Part shown: positions 17,227-25,600 of the stretch, one piece after another
Layout of the letters: every line of letters begins with the position of its first letter
Position numbering within the stretch: position 1 is the first letter of the stretch
Assembly: GCF_024204685.1 (NCBI RefSeq)
Contig: NZ_CP100350.1
Coordinates: forward strand, 3,064,501 to 3,128,500
Direction: 5' to 3'
Source of the DNA: Gilvimarinus sp. DA14
Lineage (GTDB): Bacteria; Pseudomonadota; Gammaproteobacteria; Pseudomonadales; Cellvibrionaceae
DNA: 64,000 nt
Notes under the pieces: generated by a model
What the model was told of the DNA's origin: nothing
What the model saw: the letters and a program-made list of their open reading frames with translations, nothing else
The model's database searches: none
Made by a program: the position numbers and the translations under genes

Positions 17227-18822
17227 ATGAGCGAATTGATTAATAATACACGCCGTCAATTTTTAAAAACGGGCGCTTTGGTGGCCGCCTCAGCGCCTTT
17301 GGCTGCAAGTGCCTTTGCCACGGCGGGCGCAGAATTACAAACTCGCAGCGGCCGGGTAAGGGGGGAAAAGCACAACGGCTTACATATTTTTAAGGGTATT
17401 CCCTATGGCGGCGACACCGCCCAGCGTCGCTTTCAGCCACCGGTAAAAGAGGCGTCGTGGCAAGGCGTGCGCGATGCCACAAGCTATGGTGCCTCCGCCC
17501 CCCAGGGGCGAGATGACAGCAGTAGTGAAGACTGTCTGTTTTTAAACTGCTGGACGCCAGGTTTAAACGATGGTGGCAAACGTCCGGTCTTGTTTTATAT
17601 TCACGGCGGCGGCTATGCCAATGGCTCGGGCAGTGATCCCTTATATGACGGCTCTAGCCTCTGTCATCAAGGCGATGTGGTGGTCATTACCGTCAATCAC
17701 CGTTTAAACGCGTTTGGCTATTTGTACCTGGCTAATCTGGCTGGGCCTGCGTATGCGCACTCGGGCAATGTGGGGCAGCTGGATTTAATCGCCGCATTGC
17801 AGTGGGTACAAGAGCACGCCGAGGCGCTGGGCGGCGACCCCAACAACGTCACCGTGTTCGGCCAATCCGGAGGCGGCGCCAAAATTGCCACCATGATGGC
17901 CATGCCTGCCGCGCAAGGCTTATTTCACCGCGCCTGGACTATGAGCGGACAGCAAGTCACTGCCGCCGGCCCGCGCGCCGCGACTCAGCGCGCCCAACGC
18001 TTTTTAGATACCCTAAAGCCCGGCGCCAGTCGTAAAACGCAACTCAGTGCCTTGCTTAAAGCGCCCATAGATGAAGTGCTGGAAGCAACCAAGGCCAAGG
18101 ACTTTTCGCGCATTGAGGACAAGTCATTGCATTTTTGTCCGGTTATGGACTCCGGTGTGTTACCGCGTCATCCCTTTTGGCCCGATGCACCCGCGCAGTC
18201 GGCGGCCATTCCCATGGTGATTGGCAACACTCGCGATGAAACCCGCGCGTTTCTCGCCAAGGATGAAAACTTTAATCTTAAGTGGGAAGACTTGCCGGAT
18301 AAAATCCGTCGCCAGCAATATGTAGATATCGAACCGCGCGCAGTGATTGATTTCTACCGTCAGCAATACCCTAATTACACACCCACTCAGGTTTTCTTTG
18401 CTGCCACCACGGCCGGACGGTCCTGGCGCGGTGCGGTCGAAGAACTAGAAGCCCGCGCCGCCCAGGGTAACAACACCTGGGCCTATCAACTGGACTGGGG
18501 CTCGCCATTAGACGGCGGTAAATACGGCGCCTTTCATACCCTGGATATTCCTCTGGTGTTTAACAATATTCATCAGCCGGGGTCGCGCACCGGCGACAGC
18601 GAAAGCGCGCAGAAAATGGCGCGCACCATGAGCGACGCGCTGCTAGCCTTTGCCAAAACCGGCAGCCCCAATGGCGAAGGTGAGCCAGAGTGGAAACCCT
18701 ATGGCCTGGATAAGCGCCAAACCATGGTTTTCGATGTGCCGTCACACCTGGAGAATGATCCGCGCGGCGCAGAGCGAGCCTTTTATGCGCAGGTGCCGTT
18801 TATGCAGCGGGGAACGTTTTAA
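17227..18822 (+). CDS. Type B carboxylesterase with Tat-type signal
   Basis: 531 residues of the alpha/beta-hydrolase type B family. The N terminus has 'NTRRQFLKTGAL', a twin-arginine signal followed by a hydrophobic stretch to 'ASAFA' (about residue 31). Triad: Ser214 in 'FGQSGGG', Glu338 in 'TRDETRAF' and His437 in 'GAFHTLDIP'; 'EDCLFLNCW' (101-109) and the oxyanion 'HGGGY' (126-130) are also present. It starts 2 nt after the GH43 stop. Hydrolysis of acetyl, feruloyl or similar esters on hemicellulose or pectin fits the neighbourhood, but substrates in this family cannot be read from sequence. Confidence 0.9.
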   Translation: MSELINNTRRQFLKTGALVAASAPLAASAFATAGAELQTRSGRVRGEKHNGLHIFKGIPYGGDTAQRRFQPPVKEASWQGVRDATSYGASAPQGRDDSSSEDCLFLNCWTPGLNDGGKRPVLFYIHGGGYANGSGSDPLYDGSSLCHQGDVVVITVNHRLNAFGYLYLANLAGPAYAHSGNVGQLDLIAALQWVQEHAEALGGDPNNVTVFGQSGGGAKIATMMAMPAAQGLFHRAWTMSGQQVTAAGPRAATQRAQRFLDTLKPGASRKTQLSALLKAPIDEVLEATKAKDFSRIEDKSLHFCPVMDSGVLPRHPFWPDAPAQSAAIPMVIGNTRDETRAFLAKDENFNLKWEDLPDKIRRQQYVDIEPRAVIDFYRQQYPNYTPTQVFFAATTAGRSWRGAVEELEARAAQGNNTWAYQLDWGSPLDGGKYGAFHTLDIPLVFNNIHQPGSRTGDSESAQKMARTMSDALLAFAKTGSPNGEGEPEWKPYGLDKRQTMVFDVPSHLENDPRGAERAFYAQVPFMQRGTF

Positions 18823-18909
18823 TCAAATCTAATGTTGCCGCGCGTCACAGCGCGTGGCGAACCAAAAAAATACCGCTTGCGTGCTTTGGTTGTTCCGCAC
18901 AGAAGTGGC

Positions 18910-18938
18910 TTGAGATGCTGGGGTTATGGCACTATAAG
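18910..18938 (+). promoter_or_regulatory. Sigma-70 promoter candidate for the small membrane protein
   Basis: TTGAGA and TATAAG hexamers are separated by 17 nt, about 80 nt upstream of the ATG at 19021. The 198 bp between the esterase gene and that ATG show no other structure. The spacing and hexamers support a separate transcript. Confidence 0.4.
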
Positions 18939-19020
18939 GCTCGGTTCTACTCGCCGGCGCCGGGGTTCACTGCAAGCGGCGCTCTCTTTTTTCGATGAGA
19001 AACCTTTTACAAAAACAACA

Positions 19021-19299
19021 ATGAAGATTAAGAAGCGATATATTTGTTTTATTCTTATAGCTATTGTCTGGTTCGTCTTGTCTGGCGTTTTTTTTTCGAC
19101 TAAAGAGAGTGTTGTAGATTGGGGGGGCGGATTTTTTTTGTACGCGGGTTCTAGCTACTATGTGTGTTGCTGGATATTTAACATTACAATGCCGCCACCT
19201 TTAACAGGTCCCAACATGGAGCCGGGCAAAGATGATTTTCTTCGTGCTGTATGCTTTATCTTCGCTTTAGGGTTAATGCTGGCATCGTCGCTTGGTTAA
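19021..19299 (+). CDS. Small membrane protein of unknown function
   Basis: 92 residues that I do not recognise. It begins 'MKIKKRYICF' and has a hydrophobic helix (about residues 7-25), a second hydrophobic stretch with 'SSYYVCCWIF' (about 43-55), a proline-rich turn and a third helix (about 76-91), so two or three membrane passes are likely. The frame stays open upstream to 18832, but the Lys-rich start at 19021 followed by a helix is the natural beginning. The ribosome binding site is poor. A promoter-like pair lies upstream and a terminator downstream, which argues that it is a real single-gene unit. Confidence 0.5.
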   Translation: MKIKKRYICFILIAIVWFVLSGVFFSTKESVVDWGGGFFLYAGSSYYVCCWIFNITMPPPLTGPNMEPGKDDFLRAVCFIFALGLMLASSLG

Positions 19300-19382
19300 A
19301 GTTTTGCAAAAGAAGGAGTGAGAGCTGGGTAAGCGATCCATCTAAGTCGAACTTACATTTGAATTCCTTCTCGCTTTAATTT

Positions 19383-19415
19383 CCAAAGCCTCGGCGGAGG
19401 CCTCTGGGGTTTTTT
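19383..19415 (+). terminator. Rho-independent terminator after the small membrane protein
   Basis: GCCTC-GGCG-GAGGC with outer CC/GG pairs is followed by six T. Orientation fits the plus strand. It abuts the 3' end of the toxin remnant on the other strand. Confidence 0.7.
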
Positions 19416-19553
19416 AGTTGTAGTAACGGCAGATCTCCGGCGAAGAATTTCGTCGTTTGTGGATTACAGCGATCACATAACACGGTTCACTCCTAAATTC
19501 GTAAATAATCCGGTAAGAACAAATGTTCAGCCCCAAGCCTTAGCCTAGCGATT
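19414..19553 (-). pseudogene. RelE/ParE-family toxin remnant
   Basis: On the minus strand 41 codons (19539 down to 19414) read 'GLGLNICSYRIIYEF...CYVIAVIHKRR...EICRYYN' and then stop. This is the C-terminal strand pattern of RelE/ParE toxins: 'YRIIYEF', then 'VIAVIHKRR' with the basic end. Immediately upstream an in-frame TAA breaks the frame. Matching-looking residues ('MTPEIARL', 'TRLDD') continue in the other two frames, as expected after frameshifts. No start, no N-terminal half and no antitoxin gene were found. I call it a decayed toxin, not an active module; the family call is by pattern only. Confidence 0.55.
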
Positions 19554-19828
19554 TCGGGTGTCATCTAGCCGGGTAGGGCGGTTGGTTCAATATGTCGGTT
19601 TGCCACATTTTCTGCCTCACCTTCCTGTCATAGTGTTCAGCGTCCCAAGTTAGTTAAGGCGCTGGACGGCGGATAAAAATACCCATCAGACCCACCAGTT
19701 CAGTAAATTTCACCTTCAAACATTGACTCTTTCCCAATATTCGCTGGCTATTGTCAACAATAGGTTTACATTAGTAGTAACGCTCGGCTGTTAATTTTAC
19801 TGGTTCAGGAGTAATCTCAATATTTTGA
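19554..19828. other. Gene-free stretch between toxin remnant and DUF2789 gene
   Basis: No credible coding frame on either strand. A short inverted repeat CAGCG/CGCTG (about 19639-19666) is present, too weak to call an integron attC site. The toxin's lost N-terminal part, and possibly its antitoxin, would have been here. The DUF2789 ribosome binding site (gaaggag) starts just after. Confidence 0.3.
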
Positions 19829-19840
19829 AGGAGTTGTATT

Positions 19841-20074
19841 ATGGAACCGCCCGTACATTCCCTAAGCGCGTTGTTCGATCAGTTGGGCTTGCCCAGCGAG
19901 GCCGAAGATGTTGAGGATTTTATTGGCCGCCATCGGCCGCTGGCCGCCGAGATTAAACTGGCCGAGGCCCCGTTCTGGAGCGAGAGTCAGCAGCGTTTTT
20001 TGCAGCAGGCGATTAGTGATGATGCCGATTGGGCCGAGGTGGTGGACGAGCTGGACGCACTGCTGCGCCACTGA
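19841..20074 (+). CDS. DUF2789 family protein
   Basis: 77 acidic residues matching the DUF2789 family of gammaproteobacteria: 'HSLSALFDQLGLPS' at the start, 'FIGRHRPL' and 'APFWSESQQRFL' in the middle, and 'DDADWAEVVDELDALL' at the end. Full length, no signal peptide, probably cytoplasmic. The family's function is unknown to me. The ATG has an excellent ribosome binding site (gaaggag), and a strong terminator follows 4 nt after the stop, so it is a one-gene transcription unit. Confidence 0.9.
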   Translation: MEPPVHSLSALFDQLGLPSEAEDVEDFIGRHRPLAAEIKLAEAPFWSESQQRFLQQAISDDADWAEVVDELDALLRH

Positions 20075-20077
20075 CGT

Positions 20078-20115
20078 AAAGGCAATGCCCTGCGTGTGTG
20101 GGCATTGCCTTTTTT
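20078..20115 (+). terminator. Rho-independent terminator after the DUF2789 gene
   Basis: A 13-bp perfect stem (AAAGGCAATGCCC with its complement), 9-nt loop, and a T run. The symmetric A/T ends could also stop the convergent VOC gene transcript ending at 20120. Confidence 0.92.
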
Positions 20116-20119
20116 CACG

Positions 20120-20626
20120 CTATTGATACGCACCGCTGGCGTAGGTTAACTCGTAGCTGTGGCTGTAGATTTCTAAAATATTTCCAAACGGATCTTCCAT
20201 ATAAATCATGCGGTAGGGTTTTTCGCCCGGATAATAGTATCTGGGTTCTTTCATTCGGCGCTTGCCGCCCGCTTGCTCGATTTTCTCGGCGAGTTCTTCA
20301 AGATTTGGGTCTTGCACACAGAAGTGAAACACGCCTGTTTTCCAGTATTCGAAATTATCTTCCGGGTTTTGCTGGTTGTTAAATTGAAACAGCTCGACAC
20401 CAATTCTGTCGCCCGTGGATAAGTGGGCTATATCAAATTTCTTCCAGCCAGCGCCAAACACATCGGTACACATGACGCCTACGGGGCTGTCATCTTCCTC
20501 AATGGTGGTGGGTGGCATGATCAAATACCAGCCGAGTACCTGGGTGTAGAAGTCTACGGCCGCGTTAAGGTCTGGCACCGAAATACCAATGTGAGAAAAG
20601 GTGCGCGGATAAGGGGTGGTTTGCAT
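20120..20626 (-). CDS. VOC family protein (glyoxalase/dioxygenase fold)
   Basis: 168 residues from the ATG at 20626, which has a perfect aggagg site; a longer frame to 20854 runs into the opposite gene. The N-terminal half begins 'FSHIGISVPDLNAAVDFYTQVLGW' (metal His and the helix after it). The second half starts 'GVFHFCVQDPNLEEL' and ends 'DPFGNILEIYSHSYE', containing the usual C-terminal Glu ligand. It is one bidomain-type VOC enzyme; substrate unknown. It is transcribed divergently from a LysR regulator with a shared 105-bp control region, so it is the likely regulated target. Confidence 0.88.
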   Translation of the reverse strand: MQTTPYPRTFSHIGISVPDLNAAVDFYTQVLGWYLIMPPTTIEEDDSPVGVMCTDVFGAGWKKFDIAHLSTGDRIGVELFQFNNQQNPEDNFEYWKTGVFHFCVQDPNLEELAEKIEQAGGKRRMKEPRYYYPGEKPYRMIYMEDPFGNILEIYSHSYELTYASGAYQ

Positions 20627-20680
20627 AACGGTCCTCCTGTGTGGGTAGGTATTCAGAGTAGTAAAAACACAGCTAAACGT

Positions 20681-20713
20681 AAAATTATGGTTTATGATAA
20701 TTTCCATAATTTT
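20681..20713. promoter_or_regulatory. LysR-type operator candidate between the VOC and LysR genes
   Basis: AAAATTATGG and CCATAATTTT form a perfect 10-bp inverted repeat spaced by 13 bp, in the middle of the divergent region. It contains T-N11-A spacing expected for LysR-type binding sites. Regulation of both genes from here is inferred. Confidence 0.6.
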
Positions 20714-20731
20714 ATGTAATGGTTGTGATGA

Positions 20732-21634
20732 ATGAATTACCGTTGGCTGCATACCTTTATTACCCTTGTGGAAGAGGGCACCTTTACTCAAACCGCGCAA
20801 AAACTGCACATGACGCAGCCGGGCGTGAGCCAGCACATTGCGAAGCTTGAACAATCGCTAGGTGTAAGTTTGCTGGCCCGCGAGGGAAAACGCTTTGAGC
20901 TGACAGAGCCGGGGCGGCGGCTGGCCGATTACGCTGTGCGGGTGTTCCAGCAAGAGCAGCACTTGTTACAGACCCTGGCGGATGACAGCCCGTATCAGGG
21001 CGAGTGTCGCATCGGTTGCTCGGGCAGTTTGGCGCTGTTGCTTTACCCGGTTTTTTTGCAGCGCCAATGTGACCACCGCGAGCTGATGGTCAGCCTTGAG
21101 GCGGCGCCCAATGAGCGCTTAATCAATATGGTCGATAAAGGTGAGTTAGATGTGGCGGTGGTGAGTATTGCAAAGCCCAAGGGGGAGTTGGAGTACACGG
21201 CGATAGGGCATCAGAATTTATGCTTAGTAGTGCCGAAAACCTTCGCGGTCAAGCACAAAGGTTTACCTGACTGGGCGGCATTGCAGCAACTGGGTTTTAT
21301 TGACCACCCGGATGCGGCCTCTTATATGAATCAGGTTTTAGCGTTGGCCTATGGTAAGCAATTTACCGGTTTGCAGGCGTTGTCTAAGCGAAGCTATGTG
21401 AATCAGATTAATCAAATCCTGACCCCGGTTGCCCAAGGCCTTGGCTTTACCGTCTTGCCGCAAGCGACGATCGACAGCTCCCCACACATCAAGAAAATTA
21501 CGTCGGTGCCGTTGCCTAAGGCGGTGGTCGAGCCTCTTTATCTCATTAAGCGCCGGGAGTTTCGCAAGCCCAGCCGATATGAATGGTTTGAGTTGCAAAT
21601 TCGCAGCGAAGTGAATCGGCTAGCCCGAGCGTAA
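20732..21634 (+). CDS. LysR-family transcriptional regulator
   Basis: 300 residues. The winged helix-turn-helix occupies the N terminus ('FITLVEEGTFTQTAQKLHMTQPGVSQHIAKLEQSLG', residues 9-44). A periplasmic-binding-like effector domain begins near residue 87 ('GECRIGCSGSLALLLYP'). Typical length and layout for the family. It is divergent from the VOC gene, the classical arrangement in which the regulator controls its neighbour and itself. The effector is unknown. The ATG at 20732 is the natural start. Confidence 0.93.
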   Translation: MNYRWLHTFITLVEEGTFTQTAQKLHMTQPGVSQHIAKLEQSLGVSLLAREGKRFELTEPGRRLADYAVRVFQQEQHLLQTLADDSPYQGECRIGCSGSLALLLYPVFLQRQCDHRELMVSLEAAPNERLINMVDKGELDVAVVSIAKPKGELEYTAIGHQNLCLVVPKTFAVKHKGLPDWAALQQLGFIDHPDAASYMNQVLALAYGKQFTGLQALSKRSYVNQINQILTPVAQGLGFTVLPQATIDSSPHIKKITSVPLPKAVVEPLYLIKRREFRKPSRYEWFELQIRSEVNRLARA

Positions 21635-21739
21635 ATAACCGTTAGACGTTGCCTGAAAATTTATTAGCACAAAACAAACTTTGCGTGCCAAGCGTTGCTT
21701 GCCTATGGTTTGAGTGAGCCTCAACAAAGGTAATGGATT

Positions 21740-22360
21740 ATGAGCACTGCAACGGCTATGCGCTTTACCGCAATTCCCATGGGGTTAATCTGTACCGCAG
21801 CACTTTTGCTGCTGATGGCAACCCTGATTCAAACCAACTACACCTACATTGAACCCGCTAAACCGGTCAATATTGGCAATGTCGTTATGCCCGAGTTGAA
21901 AGTCGAGGTGGTTTACGACTCGGCGCCCACCCGCCCTGAAGAACCGCCTGTCCCGCCTGCCTCGCCCGCCATTGAAGACCCGGTGCAGGTGGATACTCAA
22001 GGCCCCAATATCACCGTGTTTCGCGATCCGTCGCCGGCGAATGATTCGCTGAGCATAAACTTCGCGCAGCCCGGTGATTACTTGCCCATTGTTAAAGTCG
22101 CACCGCAATATCCGCGTACCGCGCTGAGCCGGAGTATTGAAGGCGAAGTGGTTGTGTCTTTTACCGTCACCGCAACCGGGGCAACGCGTGATGTCGTCGT
22201 GCTGAGTGCGCAAACCCTGGATGGATCGCCCACCAGCGTTTTTAATCGTGCCGCCATTCGCGCGGCCGAAGGCTTTAAATATAAGCCGCGTATTGAAAAC
22301 GGCGTCGCCCAGGAAGTACACGGCGTGCAAAATCGCTTTCTGTTTGAGCTTGCCCGCTAG
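21740..22360 (+). CDS. TonB-family energy transducer protein
   Basis: 206 residues. One N-terminal membrane helix (about 12-30), a proline-rich periplasmic linker ('RPEEPPVPPASPA', residues 55-67) and a C-terminal TonB domain from about 112, with 'VAPQYPRTALSRSIEGEVVVSFTV' and the late 'AIRAAEGFKYKPRIENG'. TonB proteins carry energy from the inner membrane ExbB/ExbD complex to outer-membrane receptors such as the three encoded in this window. No exbB or exbD gene lies nearby, so it must share a complex encoded elsewhere. A terminator follows. Confidence 0.9.
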   Translation: MSTATAMRFTAIPMGLICTAALLLLMATLIQTNYTYIEPAKPVNIGNVVMPELKVEVVYDSAPTRPEEPPVPPASPAIEDPVQVDTQGPNITVFRDPSPANDSLSINFAQPGDYLPIVKVAPQYPRTALSRSIEGEVVVSFTVTATGATRDVVVLSAQTLDGSPTSVFNRAAIRAAEGFKYKPRIENGVAQEVHGVQNRFLFELAR

Positions 22361-22394
22361 CGCATTCTAGGCCTGCTTTTTACTCTCACCCTCT

Positions 22395-22419
22395 GCCGGT
22401 GCTGTGCGCCGGCTTTTTT
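22395..22419 (+). terminator. Rho-independent terminator after the TonB gene
   Basis: GCCGG/CCGGC stem with a short loop followed by six T, 35 nt after the stop codon. Confidence 0.8.
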
Positions 22420-22632
22420 GTGCGTTTATTTTTTCAAGTTCTGAAACAGGCCCTAGTACTCGGCCCACAGTGGTGCCCGCAATGCTCCTTTGTCTGCGCA
22501 TAAACGCCGCACTGTGCGTCGCTTAGGTGGAGGATAAATGCCCGTTGCTCGTCCTAGTTTCCGATATCCAAATAATAACGGCTGCTTCACCTCTTAGATT
22601 GGTGGCACGTAGCCAGCAATCGGAGAACGCCA

Positions 22633-25600
22633 ATGGACTCTCAAACATTTCTGTTTTCACGTTGTCGTGCAATTGGCCTTGGCGCCATGCTCGGCACCTC
22701 AATGCTTTGGGGCAGTAGTGCTGCCTACGCACAGTCGGCGCCGGATGAGGCGGACTTCCAGCGCGAAGTTGTGGCCGAAGGGCTGGATTTGCCAATGGAG
22801 TTTGAAATATCGGCCGACGGGCGCGTATTTATTGCCAGTAAGTGCGGTGGTGTGTACGCCTGGAATTTAGATTCGGGCAGCCCAGCGCAAACCTCTACCG
22901 TGCCTAATGTGCGTTGCGTGTTTGAAGATGGCTTGTTGAGTGTGGCGCTCGACCCCAACTTTACCCAGAACAGTTATATCTACTTTCAATACACGGCGCC
23001 CGGCAGCATTACTCGCGTGTCGCGGTTTACGGTGAATGCGGATAACAGCCTGGATGTCGGCTCTGAGTCGGTACTCTTGGAGTGGATAACGGGCGATGAG
23101 GCCCATGGCCACATGGGCGGTTCACTGCAATTTGATACCCAGGGCAACTTGCTGATTACCACCGGTGATAACAAAGCGGCGGGCGGTTACTTTCAGCCTT
23201 CGGCTCAGGGAACCTCGGGCAACACCAATGATATGCGCGGCAAGATTTTGCGCATTACGCCCACCGCAGATGGCGGTTACACCATTCCGCCCGGTAATTT
23301 ATTTGCAGGCGACGCGCTGCGCCGCCCAGAAATTTACGGCATGGGGTTTCGCAATCCCTTCCGCTTAAGTGTTGACCCGGCGACCAACTGCTCTTATGTC
23401 GGCGATATTGGCCCAGACGCTTCCACCGACAGTGCTGAAGGCCCAGGCGGGTTGGATGAGATCAACGAAATCTGCAGCGCTGGCAACTACGGCTGGCCTT
23501 ATATCATTGGCTACAACCAGCCGTACGCCGGGTTTGACCCCAACAACATTGTCAACAACGCTTCTGATAATACTGGCGCAACGAACCTGCCCAATTCGGT
23601 GGGTGCCTTATGGACGGTGCGCCACCAGGCCACCATGGCAGGGCCGGTATACCGGCTGAATGAGGGTATTGATAACCCCTTTAAATTACCGGCTTACTAC
23701 AATGGCAAACTGATCTTTTGGGATTTTAACAGCAGTCGTTTTAGCACTATCGATTTGAGCTCTCCGGCATCGCCGCCGGTGGCTGAACCCTTTCCCATTA
23801 ATACCCAGGGCTTTCAAGGCGCCATTGACGCTGAGTTGGATCCGCGCACCCATCAACTGTATGTGTTGCAGTGGGGCTCTGGCTGTTGTGACAAAGAACC
23901 CTACGGTGGCGGTGCCCTGTATCGGTTTGATTATGTCGGCAACCGTGACTCGGGCACCAATGTGGCGCTGGGTGGTGTTGCCAGTGCCAGCAGTGAGGTG
24001 GCAGGTAATCTTGCCGCTTATGCCATTGACGGTGACCCAAGCACACGCTGGGAAAGTGACGCATCCGACCCACAGAGCCTGACGGTTGAATTGGCCGAGG
24101 CTGTGACCATAGGTTCCATTTCTATTGTTTGGGAGGGGGCCTACAGCTCGCGTTACGTGATTGAAGGGTCGAACGACGGTCAAAGCTGGACCCCTCTGGC
24201 GGAAGAACTTGCGGGCTCTGGTGGCACGCGCTTGCATATTATTGATTCCAGCGAGGCCTATCGCTATGTACGCTTAACGGGAACAGAGCGGGGCACCGGC
24301 TACGGCCATTCGATTTTTGAATTTGAAGTTTACGCTGGCGAAGTTGAAGAGCCACCCGAAGAGCTGACCGAGCACGCCTACCTGAACATGCCGCGCACGC
24401 TCGATGCGAATTTTACCGATGTGCCTTTGCTGTTGTCTCAAACTGGCGCCTTTGCCGATACCGCAAATCTGGTGCCCAGTGCACATTTAATTCCCTTTGA
24501 GCCCAACACAAAGCTGTGGTCGGACCGAGCGCTAAAAACCCGCTGGTTATCCTTGCCCGCCGAGCGCCAAGTGGAGTGGCACCAGAGCGACGATTGGGGT
24601 TACCCCCAGGGTACCGTGGCAGTAAAACATTTTGAGTTGCCCTTGGTGGGTGACGGCGCCGGGCTGACCAAGCGCCTGGAAACGCGTTTGATTGTGATGC
24701 AGGCCAATGGCCGGGTTTACGGTGTTACTTATAAATGGCGTGATGATAACAGCGATGCCGAGTTGCTGACCACCAGTGTGCTGGAAGACATTGTGGTCAC
24801 CCGAGACGATGGCAGCAGCTGGACGCAAACCTGGGCTTACCCTAGCCCGACGGAGTGTATTGACTGCCATAATCCAGACTCGGCACAAATACTCGGCTTG
24901 TCCACCCGCCAGTTAAATGGTGAGTTCAGTTACCCCGATGGCAGCCGTGAGAACCAGCTGGTGCACTGGAACAATCTGGGTTTGTTTAGTCCCGGGTTTG
25001 ATAACGCAAGTGTAGGCAGCTTTGACAAAATGGTGGCCATTACCGATACCAGTGCCAGTTTGGAGCAGCGGGTTAAATCTTATTTAGACACCAACTGCGC
25101 ACACTGCCACGGCACGGGTAATGGTGGTTCGCAATGGGACGCGCGCTATAACACCCCGTTGGCGCAAATGCGTGTGGTGGGTGAAGCCACCACCGGTATC
25201 CGTAACTACCTGAATTATTACGGAATCGACAACGCCGAGGTGGTAACACCGGGGGCGCCACATCAATCCATTTTGTACATTCGCGATCAAAGCGAAAACC
25301 CTGACGACCGCATGCCGCCCATTGGCCGCGCCTTAGAACACCCGGAATATATCGCGGTGTTGGAGCAGTGGATTGACAGCCTGGATGGCACAACACCGCC
25401 GCCAACTACCGGGTTAATCAGCGGTAATGCCAGTGCCACGGCAACCTCTGTCGAGGCGGAATACGCCGCTGATTACGCCACCGACGGTGACCCGACCACC
25501 CGCTGGGCCAGCGAATTTGCCGATCCGCAATCGCTTACCGTGGATTTACAGCAGGTATACCGCATCGACCGCATTGTTCTTAACTGGGAGGCGGCCTACG

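Noticed and set aside
19639-19680. Possible integron attC site
   Set aside because: Only a 5-bp inverted repeat with no recognisable core sites and no integrase or cassette nearby.
22527-22718. Small open frame before the giant fusion gene
   Set aside because: It overlaps the giant gene's start in another frame and encodes no recognisable protein, despite a ggagga-like sequence upstream.
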